DNA of 64,000 bases, from positions 1-64,000 of the forward strand of contig CBDCME010000075.1 of assembly GCA_965218865.1 (NCBI GenBank), written 5' to 3'. The notes under the pieces were generated by a model, which was given only the letters and a program-made list of their open reading frames with translations, was not told where the DNA came from and made no database searches. The DNA is from CBDCME01 sp965218865 (GTDB taxonomy: Bacteria; Pseudomonadota; Alphaproteobacteria; JAAXGF01). Shown here in pieces: positions 1-7,248 of this stretch (position 1 is its first letter; each line of letters starts with the position of its first letter). Both the position numbers and the translations under genes were made by a program.

Positions 1-325
1 AATCGGTCTCATCGGACCACTTAAGGATGCACGATTACTGGTAACCCTCGGAAAACAGGGCCGTATTCGCACTCCTCACAAAACGAATTACGCAAATGAA
101 AACAATTAGTTAGATCGTGGCGGGGAGAGAGGGATTCGAACCCAAAGTACAGCTTTGCTAACCCTTTGATTTCATTAATCTTTTCAATGTCTTAGGGACT
201 GAGAGAATTTTGACTGTCGCGGACTTTTTGAACAGGACTTTCCGGGCAATCAGAGCTTCACTGTGAGGTGACGATGGTACCAGCAAATCAGAAGCTCGAA
301 TGGTACCACAAAAATGGCCGACTGA
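1..325. other. Left-edge spacer, no gene seen
   Basis: No convincing open reading frame was found. The stretch holds a tRNA 3' end fragment (listed separately) and two direct copies of the 9-mer ATGGTACCA at 274-282 and 300-308, just before the first IS630 element. Lower GC than the core genes suggests accessory DNA. Confidence 0.5.
118..143 (-). other. Fragment of a tRNA-Ser 3' end (possible attachment site)
   Basis: Read on the minus strand, this stretch carries GGGTTCGAATCCC, then an acceptor strand TCTCCCC, discriminator G and CCA. These are the last bases of a serine-type tRNA. Upstream of the GGG the match stops: the T stem pairs for only three bases and no anticodon arm follows. It is therefore a 3' remnant, not a gene. 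Such remnants are typical of att sites left by tyrosine integrases. It differs from the intact tRNA-Ser(GGA) at 6535-6622, so that gene was not its source. Confidence 0.55.
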
Positions 326-415
326 TACCAACCGCCCCAGAGTTTGACTCGCGCAAAGGGTTACACGCCAGGTTTTGTGTGATTCAAGGTTGTTGGCAAC
401 AAGGGAGTGTGTTCA

Positions 416-905
416 ATGCCAACGATTCCTTTGCGAAACGACTTTGATGCTGAAAGAGTCCGTGTTCTTGCGGCACGGAGCGATGATGGGAACCAGGCGC
501 GACGGCTTTTGTCGATGGCGGCCATCTACGATGGGATGGATCGAGCGTGCGCGGCGGGTATTGGCGGCATGGATCGGCAGACGTTGCGGGACTGGGTTCA
601 CCGGTTCAACGCGGGAGGTCCGGCCGGTCTGATCGACCGCAAGCCGAACGGGGCGTTGCGTCGGTTGACGCCGTCGCAAATGGCGGCGCTTTCGCGGGCT
701 ATCGAGGCCGGTCCCGATCCCGAACGGGATGGGGTCGTGCGCTGGCGCTGCATCGATCTCAAGCAACTGATCCGAACGCGCTTCGGCGTGGACTATCACG
801 AGCGGAGCGTCGGCAAGCTGCTGGCCGCGCTCGGGTTCTCGCATATTTCCGCGCGCCCGCGCCACGTCGGCCAGGATGCGCGGGCACAGGAGGAATTTAA
901 AAAAA
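416..905 (+). pseudogene. IS630 transposase N-terminal part, copy 1 (interrupted)
   Basis: This matches residues 1-163 of the intact transposase at 52199-53263: an N-terminal helix-turn-helix segment (MDRQTLRDWVHRF) followed by a winged-helix-like segment. ATG 416 is preceded by AAGGGAG eight bases upstream, as in the other copies. Reading is cut at 905 by the left end of the IS1595 element, so the catalytic DDE part is physically separated, at 4024-4615. This gene is inactive. Confidence 0.9.
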
Positions 906-926
906 GGCTCAGTTCGCATTTGGTAT

Positions 927-3006
927 CAGGGCTAGTTTTTTGTCCGCCCAGTGATCAGTGTGAGGTGATCGCGGCGCTGGCCATTTCATTCTCGGTGTGG
1001 CAGTGTGCCGGTCATGGCGACGCTGCCGGTCTCGGATTCGTCCATTGATTTGCGCGCGGTCACGGTGCGTCCGACCTGGGGCGCGCAGGAGCACCGGCGC
1101 TGGGACCGGTTGGTGGAGCAGCACCACTACCTGGCGTTCCACGGCGTCATCGGCAAGGGCCTGCGCCATGTCGCGGTGCATGGCGAGACCTGGCTCGCAC
1201 TGATCGGCTGGCAGCCCGGCGCGTTCAAGCTGGGCGCGCGTGATCGCTGGATCGGGTGGTCGGCCGAGCAGCAGTTCCGGCGTCTGCATCTGATCGCCAA
1301 CAACTCGCGCTTCGTCATTCTGACGCCTGGCCGAGTGCCGAACCTGGCCTCCCGTGTGCTGGGGCTGAGCCTGCGGCGGCTGTCTGAGGACATCCAGGCG
1401 GTGCACGGATATCCGGCTCTTCTGGCGGAGACGTTCGTGGACGTCTCGCGATTTGCCGGCACCTGCTACCGCGCGTCGAACTGGCGCTCTCTGGGGCTGA
1501 CGCGGGGCTTTGCCCGTGAGCCCGGAGGGGCAGCGCGCTGGCGCCACCACGGTCAGCCCAAGGAGGTCTTCGTGTTCGGACTGACAGACGGCGCCCCCGA
1601 GGCGCTGAGCCGTACCGGGATGCCGGCACACTGGAACGCCGAGCAGCACACCGAGCCGATGGCCGCGCCCCGGCTGCGCAGCCTGTTCGAGTGTCTGGGT
1701 GAGGTGCCCGAGTACCGCCATGCCCGGGGCAAGCGCTATGCGCTCAACACCATTCTGGTGATCGCCGTCGCCGCCCGGCTTGCCGGATACCGGGGGGTGA
1801 ACGCGTTCGCCCAGTTCGCCGCCCTGCTCTCCCAGGAGCAGCTCGAGGCGGTGGGTGCGTTCTGGAGCCCTTCCAAACAGCGCTACACCCCGCCCGCGAT
1901 CACCACCTTCCACAAGACCCTCACCGCCCTGCCGCCAGAGACCCTGGACAACGCGATTAGCCAGTGGACCGGCCAGCATGGCAGCGCGCACGCGCCGGTC
2001 GCCATGGACGGAAAGGATCTGCGCGGCGCCTCGAAGCAGACCGAAGACGGGCGCAGGATGATGGTGGCGGCGGTCGAGCACGACACCGGCGTGGTCCTCG
2101 GGCAGGTCGAGGTCGACCGCAAGAGCAACGAAATCCCGGCCGTGCGCGAACTCTCCAGCGGCCTCGACCTCACAGGCCGGATCGTCACCATGGACGCGAT
2201 GCACGCTCAGCACGAGACCGCGCGCTGCCTGCTCGGGCGTCGCGCCGACTACGTGATGAGCGCGGTCAAGGACAACCAGGAGATGATCTTCGAAGACCTC
2301 AAGGCGATCGACTTCAGCGATGCGCTCTGGCACGAAACCGTCGACAAGGGCCATGGCCGCATCGAGCGCCGACGCTGCGCCGTCGTCGACCTCTCCGCTG
2401 CCGAGTGGGACGGCTACGCCAACCTCCACGGGCGACGCCAGGCCATGCGCATCGAGCGCGAACGCGAGATCCTCAAGACCGGCAAGCGCAGCATCAAGGT
2501 GACCTGGAGCCTCACCTCGCTCGGCGCAGAGCGCGCCGGACCCGAGGAGTTGCTCGAACTGGTGCGCAACCACTGGCATATCGAGAACCGCCTGCACTAC
2601 GTGCGCGACTTCACCTACGACGAAGACCGATGCCGGGCCTACGTGCGTCACCTGCCCAGAAATCTCGCCTGCTTGACCAACGCGGCCATCGCCATCGTGC
2701 GCTGCGACGGACGCTTCCGTTATCTGCCCGAGGCCAACCGGCACTATGCCGCCCGGGCGCAGGAGGCCCTCGACGCGATCATGACCGCGCCCATCGCCTG
2801 AGACAGCACGCCTCTCCCCCGGACCGGGACGTGCCGCCGAGCGGCGCGGGCGGACCGGTGTGCCTGTCGAATCCGAAAACGCCGTCCGGTGGCTTCGAGC
2901 AGTCCCCATGACGTCGTCGAGGCAAGCTCGGGGCTCCCCGAACCCCGTGCACCGAGCACGATCCCACTCATCCCGAACCCTCAACCGCGACTAAAAATTG
3001 TTCCTG
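927..3006 (+). mobile_element. ISAs1-family element with DUF4338 fusion, copy 1
   Basis: This 2080-bp element starts CAGGGCTAG and ends TTCCTG, an imperfect terminal inverted repeat (CAGG-type ends as in ISAs1). It is flanked by the direct repeat GCATTTGGTAT (916-926 and 3007-3017) within the IS1595 left end. Its length is identical to the copy at 32801-34880. It is the youngest layer of the nested island. Confidence 0.9.
1014..2801 (+). CDS. ISAs1 transposase with N-terminal DUF4338 domain
   Basis: This 595-residue protein would catalyse movement of its element. Residues about 15-200 resemble DUF4338 (WxAQEHRRWDRLVxxHHYL near the start; NWRSLGLTRG and a later KEVFVFGL), the domain also found in the Druantia defence protein DruA. 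Residues about 220-310 are the ISAs1-associated N-domain (RYALNTILVIAVAARLAGYR). The rest is the DDE nuclease: AMDGKDLRG, TMDAMHA and HWHIENRLHYVRD carry the expected acidic residues. A GTG nine bases upstream is possible, but ATG 1014 is preferred. No strong ribosome binding site is seen. It differs from the copy at 32888 by one visible residue (Tyr against Cys in WDGxANLHG). Confidence 0.88.
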   Translation: MATLPVSDSSIDLRAVTVRPTWGAQEHRRWDRLVEQHHYLAFHGVIGKGLRHVAVHGETWLALIGWQPGAFKLGARDRWIGWSAEQQFRRLHLIANNSRFVILTPGRVPNLASRVLGLSLRRLSEDIQAVHGYPALLAETFVDVSRFAGTCYRASNWRSLGLTRGFAREPGGAARWRHHGQPKEVFVFGLTDGAPEALSRTGMPAHWNAEQHTEPMAAPRLRSLFECLGEVPEYRHARGKRYALNTILVIAVAARLAGYRGVNAFAQFAALLSQEQLEAVGAFWSPSKQRYTPPAITTFHKTLTALPPETLDNAISQWTGQHGSAHAPVAMDGKDLRGASKQTEDGRRMMVAAVEHDTGVVLGQVEVDRKSNEIPAVRELSSGLDLTGRIVTMDAMHAQHETARCLLGRRADYVMSAVKDNQEMIFEDLKAIDFSDALWHETVDKGHGRIERRRCAVVDLSAAEWDGYANLHGRRQAMRIEREREILKTGKRSIKVTWSLTSLGAERAGPEELLELVRNHWHIENRLHYVRDFTYDEDRCRAYVRHLPRNLACLTNAAIAIVRCDGRFRYLPEANRHYAARAQEALDAIMTAPIA

Positions 3007-3061
3007 GCATTTGGTATGCATTGTGGTAGAATGTTCGCGGTTTGTTTAGGGGAGCGAGGAG

Positions 3062-4020
3062 ATGGATCACGAGCGGTTTCGAGACTGGCTTTCGCATGTG
3101 GACGGGCTGACGCCGGCCCAGCGCGAGGAGGTGATGGCGGCCCTGTCGGGACGGCCGGAGGGCGCGGCCTCGCTGGCGGCGATCGAACTCGGCGTGGACG
3201 AAGCGCGGCGCTGCCCGCATTGCGGCAGCGGCGGGGCGTCTCGCGCGGCAAGGCGCGCGGTCTGCGCCGCTACCGGTGCAAGGCTTGCGGGAAGACATTC
3301 GGCGCGCTGACCGGTACGCCGCTTTCGGGCCTGCACCGCAAGGAGCGCTGGCTGTCCTTCGGCAAGGCCCTGGCGCAAGGGGAAACGGTGCGCGCCTCGG
3401 CGCGGCGGTGCGGCATTGCGCCGAGCACGGCGTTTCGCTGGCGCCACCGCTTCCTTGAGGCGGTCCGGCAAGCCCCGGACCGGCTCGGCGGGATCGTCGA
3501 GGCCGACGAGACCTTCGTGCTCGAAAGCCGGAAGGGAGACCGGAAACTGGACCGCAAGCCACGCCGGCGCGGCGGAAAAGCCGGCAAGCGCGGGATCTCT
3601 CGTGAGCAAGTGCCGGTTCTGGTCGCCGCCGACCGTGGCGGCGCAACGCTCAGCAGGACGCTGCCCACCGTCAATGCCGATAGCCTGAAGGAGGCGCTGG
3701 AACCGGTCATTGCCCCGGATGCCTTGCTCGTCTCCGACGCCAGCCGCTGTTACCCGCCCGCCGCAGCGGCGCTCGCCATCCGCCACGAGACGGTCAATCT
3801 CTCCGCCGGAGAACGGGTACGCGGCGCCCTGCACATCCAGACGGTCAACAGCCGTCATAGCCAACTCAAGGGCTTCCTGCGACGCTACCGCGGCATCGCC
3901 ACCAAGTATCTCGACAGTTACCTGCGCTGGTTCCATCTCATCGAACTCGCCGACCGACCGACCCCGAGAGCATGCTTGGCCGCAGCCATGGCGAAGCCAT
4001 GCATACGGTTCACGAACTGA
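3062..4020 (+). pseudogene. IS1595 transposase, copy 1, frameshifted
   Basis: This is nearly identical to the 319-residue transposase at 4825-5784 but lacks one G in the GC-rich run near 3236-3240 (GCGGGGCGTC here, GCGGGGCGGTC there). Translation from ATG 3062 leaves frame after about 58 residues, inside the zinc ribbon. An overlapping frame from 2998 spans the catalytic part but has no native N-terminus. The gene has also lost its normal upstream end because ISAs1 sits inside the left terminal region. Confidence 0.9.
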
Positions 4021-4023
4021 GCC

Positions 4024-4615
4024 TAAAAAAAAGTTTTCCCGAACACTTGGCGAAAATCGTAGCGGCACAGCCACCGGACACGCCCATCGAGGTTTGGTTT
4101 CAAGATGAAATGCGCGTCGGCCAGAAGAACAGCCTGGTGCGCCAGTGGGCCCCAAAGGGATCGCGCCCGCGCCAGGTCAAGGACCTACGGACCTCTTCGG
4201 CGTATCTCTTCGGCGCCATCTGCCCCGAGCGCGGTGAGGGCGCGGCGCTGGTCATGCCGCGCGCCAATACTGAAGCCATGGACCTGCATCTCGAGGAAAT
4301 CAGCCGGGCCGTTGCCCCAAACGCCCATGCCGTCGTGCTGCTCGACCAAGCCGCATGGCACACCACTGCCAAACTCGGCATCCCGGAGAACATCTCCCTC
4401 GTGCCTTTGCCACCCAAGTCCCCGGAGCTCAATCCCGCCGAAAATGTCTGGCAATACCTCCGCCAGAACTGGCTCTCCAATCGTGTCTGCGACTCCTATG
4501 AAGCCATCGTCGAGGCCTCTTGCCAAGCCTGGAACAACCTGACCTACCTTGGAAGATCATGTCCATCGGCCTCAGAGCGTGGGATCGCACAAGGCAATGT
4601 TAAGGGCGGTTGGTA
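4024..4615 (+). pseudogene. IS630 transposase catalytic half, copy 1
   Basis: This corresponds to residue 163 onward of the intact IS630 transposase. It includes the DDE nuclease motifs WFQDEMRVG, LLDQAAWH and NPAENVW. It has no start of its own and is joined only to the tail of the IS1595 element. A 4-bp deletion near 4543 (CTGACCTACC instead of CTGACCGACCAACC) changes the C-terminal frame. The same defect is present in the tandem duplicate, so it predates the duplication. Confidence 0.85.
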
Positions 4616-4759
4616 TGAGATATTGACCGACAGAGCGTGGTCATTCCGGTACCAAAGGGTCTCTCAAGGCAACCCAGCGATGCAAAGAGGGCGCCAAGTC
4701 ACGGAAGTGTCGGGACAAGTTCGAATCCCGCATCATTTCAGAAAATGCATCTAAAACAA

Positions 4760-5787
4760 GGCTCAGTTCGCATTTGGTATGCATTGTGGTAGAATGTTCC
4801 CGGTTTGTTTAGGGGAGCGAGGAGATGGATCACGAGCGGTTTCGAGACTGGCTTTCGCATGTGGACGGGCTGACGCCGGCCCAGCGCGAGGAGGTGATGG
4901 CGGCCCTGTCGGGACGGCCGGAGGGCGCGGCCTCGCTGGCGGCGATCGAACTCGGCGTGGACGAAGCGCGGCGCTGCCCGCATTGCGGCAGCGGCGGGGC
5001 GGTCTCGCGCGGCAAGGCGCGCGGTCTGCGCCGCTACCGGTGCAAGGCTTGCGGGAAGACATTCGGCGCGCTGACCGGTACGCCGCTTTCGGGCCTGCAC
5101 CGCAAGGAGCGCTGGCTGTCCTTCGGCAAGGCCCTGGCGCAAGGGGAAACGGTGCGCGCCTCGGCGCGGCGGTGCGGCATTGCGCCGAGCACGGCGTTTC
5201 GCTGGCGCCACCGCTTCCTTGAGGCGGTCCGGCAAGCCCCGGACCGGCTCGGCGGGATCGTCGAGGCCGACGAGACCTTCGTGCTCGAAAGCCGGAAGGG
5301 AGACCGGAAACTGGACCGCAAGCCACGCCGGCGCGGCGGAAAAGCCGGCAAGCGCGGGCTCTCTCGTGAGCAAGTGCCGGTTCTGGTCGCCGCCGACCGT
5401 GGCGGCGCAACGCTCAGCAGGACGCTGCCCACCGTCAATGCCGATAGCCTGAAGGAGGCGCTGGAACCGGTCATTGCCCCGGATGCCTTGCTCGTCTACG
5501 ACGCCAGCCGCTGTTACCCGCCCGCCGCGGCGGCGCTCGCCATCCGCCACGAGACGGTCAATCTCTCCGCCGGAGAACGGGTACGCGGCGCCCTGCACAT
5601 CCAGACGGTCAACAGCCGTCATAGCCAACTCAAGGGCTTCCTGCGACGCTACCGCGGCATCGCCACCAAGTATCTCGACAGTTACCTGCGCTGGTTCCAT
5701 CTCATCGAACTCGCCGACCGACCGACCCCGAGAGCATGCTTGGCCGCAGCCATGGCGAAGCCATGCATACGGTTCACGAACTGAGCC
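4760..5787 (+). mobile_element. IS1595-family element, copy 2 (intact)
   Basis: This is a 1028-bp element with GGCTCAGTTCG ends. The right flank is the IS630 sequence TAAAAAAA but the left flank is TAAAACAA, so the two flanks are not a matching target duplication. That mismatch is the signature of recombination rather than direct transposition at this spot. Confidence 0.9.
4825..5784 (+). CDS. IS1595-family (ISXO2-like) transposase
   Basis: This 319-residue transposase begins with a short helical segment, then a zinc ribbon with cysteines at 51, 54, 73 and 76 (CPHC and CKAC). A helix-turn-helix region follows (ARRCGIAPSTAFRWRHRF), then the ISXO2-like catalytic domain starting GIVEADETFVLESR and ending HIQTVNSRHSQLKGF. 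The Asp-Asp-Asn pattern of the IS1595 family is visible. ATG 4825 follows GGGGAGCGAGGAG, a strong ribosome binding site. It differs from the copy at 31790 by a few residues (GLS against GIS, VYDAS against VSDAS). Confidence 0.92.
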   Translation: MDHERFRDWLSHVDGLTPAQREEVMAALSGRPEGAASLAAIELGVDEARRCPHCGSGGAVSRGKARGLRRYRCKACGKTFGALTGTPLSGLHRKERWLSFGKALAQGETVRASARRCGIAPSTAFRWRHRFLEAVRQAPDRLGGIVEADETFVLESRKGDRKLDRKPRRRGGKAGKRGLSREQVPVLVAADRGGATLSRTLPTVNADSLKEALEPVIAPDALLVYDASRCYPPAAAALAIRHETVNLSAGERVRGALHIQTVNSRHSQLKGFLRRYRGIATKYLDSYLRWFHLIELADRPTPRACLAAAMAKPCIRFTN

Positions 5788-6379
5788 TAAAAAAAAGTTT
5801 TCCCGAACACTTGGCGAAAATCGTAGCGGCACAGCCACCGGACACGCCCATCGAGGTTTGGTTTCAAGATGAAATGCGCGTCGGCCAGAAGAACAGCCTG
5901 GTGCGCCAGTGGGCCCCAAAGGGATCGCGCCCGCGCCAGGTCAAGGACCTACGGACCTCTTCGGCGTATCTCTTCGGCGCCATCTGCCCCGAGCGCGGTG
6001 AGGGCGCGGCGCTGGTCATGCCGCGCGCCAATACTGAAGCCATGGACCTGCATCTCGAGGAAATCAGCCGGGCCGTTGCCCCAAACGCCCATGCCGTCGT
6101 GCTGCTCGACCAAGCCGCATGGCACACCACTGCCAAACTCGGCATCCCGGAGAACATCTCCCTCGTGCCTTTGCCACCCAAGTCCCCGGAGCTCAATCCC
6201 GCCGAAAATGTCTGGCAATACCTCCGCCAGAACTGGCTCTCCAATCGTGTCTGCGACTCCTATGAAGCCATCGTCGAGGCCTCTTGCCAAGCCTGGAACA
6301 ACCTGACCTACCTTGGAAGATCATGTCCATCGGCCTCAGAGCGTGGGATCGCACAAGGCAATGTTAAGGGCGGTTGGTA
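5788..6379 (+). pseudogene. IS630 transposase catalytic half, tandem duplicate
   Basis: This is an exact-looking duplicate of 4024-4615, including the internal 4-bp deletion. It has the right terminal repeat (GGGCGGTTGG) but no left half, so it cannot move as an IS630 element. A frame running from inside the IS1595 tail (5736) through this half to 6518 is a by-product of the fusion. Confidence 0.85.
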
Positions 6380-6534
6380 TGAGATATTGACCGACAGAGC
6401 GTGGTCATTCCGGTACCAAAGGGTCTCTCAAGGCAACCCAGCGATGCAAAGAGGGCGCCAAGTCACGGAAGTGTCGGGACAAGTTCGAATCCCGCATCAT
6501 TTCAGAAAATGCATCTAAAACAATGACTTAAATG

Positions 6535-6622
6535 TGGCGGAGGGACGGGGATTCGAACCCCGGACACCTTCCGGTGAACACGCTTTCCAGGCGTGCGCCT
6601 TAAACCACTCGGCCATCCCTCC
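6535..6622 (-). tRNA. tRNA-Ser(GGA)
   Basis: Read on the minus strand this is an 88-base class II tRNA: acceptor GGAGGGA paired with TCCCTCC, the D-arm GGCCGAGTGG, anticodon stem-loop with GGA in the loop, a long variable arm (ACCGGAAGGT), T arm GGGGTTCGAATCCCC, discriminator G and an encoded CCA. It reads UCC/UCU serine codons. It lies next to the nested mobile island but is itself intact. Confidence 0.97.
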
Positions 6623-6740
6623 GAGGCGCCGGCGACGGGCCACGAACTATAGCGCCCCGCCGGGGCGGTTGCAAAGCGCCCGGCGGGGCCCGGCGACGCA
6701 CCAAGGTGGTTGCGGCTTCGGCATAGCTTGATAAGCTTAC

Positions 6741-6870
6741 AGTCTGTTCGAAAACGCGCGGCGCTGGCCCCCTCCCGGCCAATCATATCAGCAACCTATC
6801 GTGGGTGGCCGGGAGGGGGCCAGCGCCGGAACAGACGCAAAAAATGCGCGGACGCGCATTTTCGAACAGG
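6741..6870 (+). repeat. Dispersed palindromic repeat, copy A
   Basis: The outer ends are CTGTTCGAAAA and TTTTCGAACAG. Inside are a GC-rich inverted repeat (GGCCCCCTCCCGGCC against GGCCGGGAGGGGGCC) and a conserved tail AACAGACGCAAAAAATGCGC followed by GCGCATTTTCG. The same architecture recurs at 23487, 50265, 62121 and 63344. This copy lies between the tRNA-Ser gene and the small membrane protein gene. Confidence 0.85.
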
Positions 6871-6912
6871 CGCTTAGACGCTTTTTAGCGACAACCGTAC
6901 GGAAGGGTCTCA

Positions 6913-7248
6913 ATGATCATCGGTCGTGCCCTGGGGTGGTTGTTCCTCGTCGGCGCCGCGGTGTGGATGGCGCTGGAACTCGGGCTCTGGGCCTGGAGCG
7001 GAAGCTATGCCACATTCGCGGTGGCGGAATTCTGGGCGTGGCTCCACGCCAACAGCCTCGTCGGCTTCCAGGCCCTCGTCGAAAAGTCGATCAGCCCGGC
7101 GATCTGGAATAATTTTTTGGTACCGATCCTGTCGGCCCCGGGATGGCTCGTGTTGGGCCTCCCGGGCGCGGTCCTGGCCCTGGCCTTTCGCCGCCGGCGG
7201 CGACGCCGGCGACGTCCCCGTTTCGCGATCAGGAAGAATCGCTCTTGA
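6913..7248 (+). CDS. Small membrane protein of unknown function
   Basis: This 111-residue protein starts with a hydrophobic helix (about residues 5-27), has an amphipathic middle (HANSLVGFQALVEKSISP) and a second hydrophobic helix (about 68-92) ending in a run of about nine arginines with a basic tail. The positive tail predicts a cytoplasmic C-terminus. ATG 6913 follows GGAAGG at good spacing. It converges with lepA and overlaps its 3' end by 20 bases. No family is recognised; the regular codon use and ribosome binding site argue it is real. Confidence 0.7.
   Translation: MIIGRALGWLFLVGAAVWMALELGLWAWSGSYATFAVAEFWAWLHANSLVGFQALVEKSISPAIWNNFLVPILSAPGWLVLGLPGAVLALAFRRRRRRRRRPRFAIRKNRS

Larger units (their letters stand above)
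906..4023 (+). mobile_element. IS1595-family (ISXO2-like) element, copy 1, split by ISAs1
   Basis: The left end GGCTCAGTTCG at 906 and right end CGAACTGAGCC at 4023 form the terminal inverted repeat. The 8-bp target duplication TAAAAAAA lies in the IS630 poly-A tract. Bases 906-926 are separated from 3007-4023 by the ISAs1 insertion, which duplicated 11 bp (GCATTTGGTAT). Removing ISAs1 and one duplication leaves 1027 bp, one base less than the 1028-bp intact copies at 4760 and 31725. That fits the single-base deletion in the transposase gene. Confidence 0.92.
326..4615 (+). mobile_element. IS630-family element, copy 1, interrupted by IS1595 and ISAs1
   Basis: Both ends are present: TA then CCAACCGCCC at 326 and GGGCGGTTGG then TA at 4614-4615. 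This matches the terminal inverted repeats and TA target duplication of the five other copies. The element is cut at its poly-A tract: the left half ends at 905 and the right half resumes at 4024, with the 8-bp duplication TAAAAAAA (898-905 and 4024-4031) flanking the inserted IS1595. Rejoining the halves restores a tract of eight A. This copy also has a 4-bp deletion near 4543 and an internal GTCTGC variant, so it is older and more diverged than the others. Confidence 0.9.
4760..6523 (+). repeat. Second unit of a 1764-bp tandem duplication
   Basis: This unit starts exactly at the IS1595 left end (4760) and ends at CTAAAACAA (6523). It repeats the block ending at 4759: IS1595, the right half of IS630, and 144 bp of flanking DNA (4616-4759, copied at 6380-6523). 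The first unit differs by the ISAs1 insertion and the one-base deletion. The start falls after TAAAACAA, an 8-bp sequence also ending the unit, which suits an IS1595 insertion there followed by unequal crossing-over between IS1595 copies. Confidence 0.9.

Noticed and set aside
906..4023. Nested island as a composite transposon carrying cargo
   Set aside because: There is no gene other than transposases between the repeated ends, and target duplications show serial insertion.
4720..4740. Possible tRNA T-arm (GTTCGAATCCCGC) in the duplicated flank
   Set aside because: The surrounding bases do not form a T stem with a normal loop, and no acceptor or CCA follows. It was not called.
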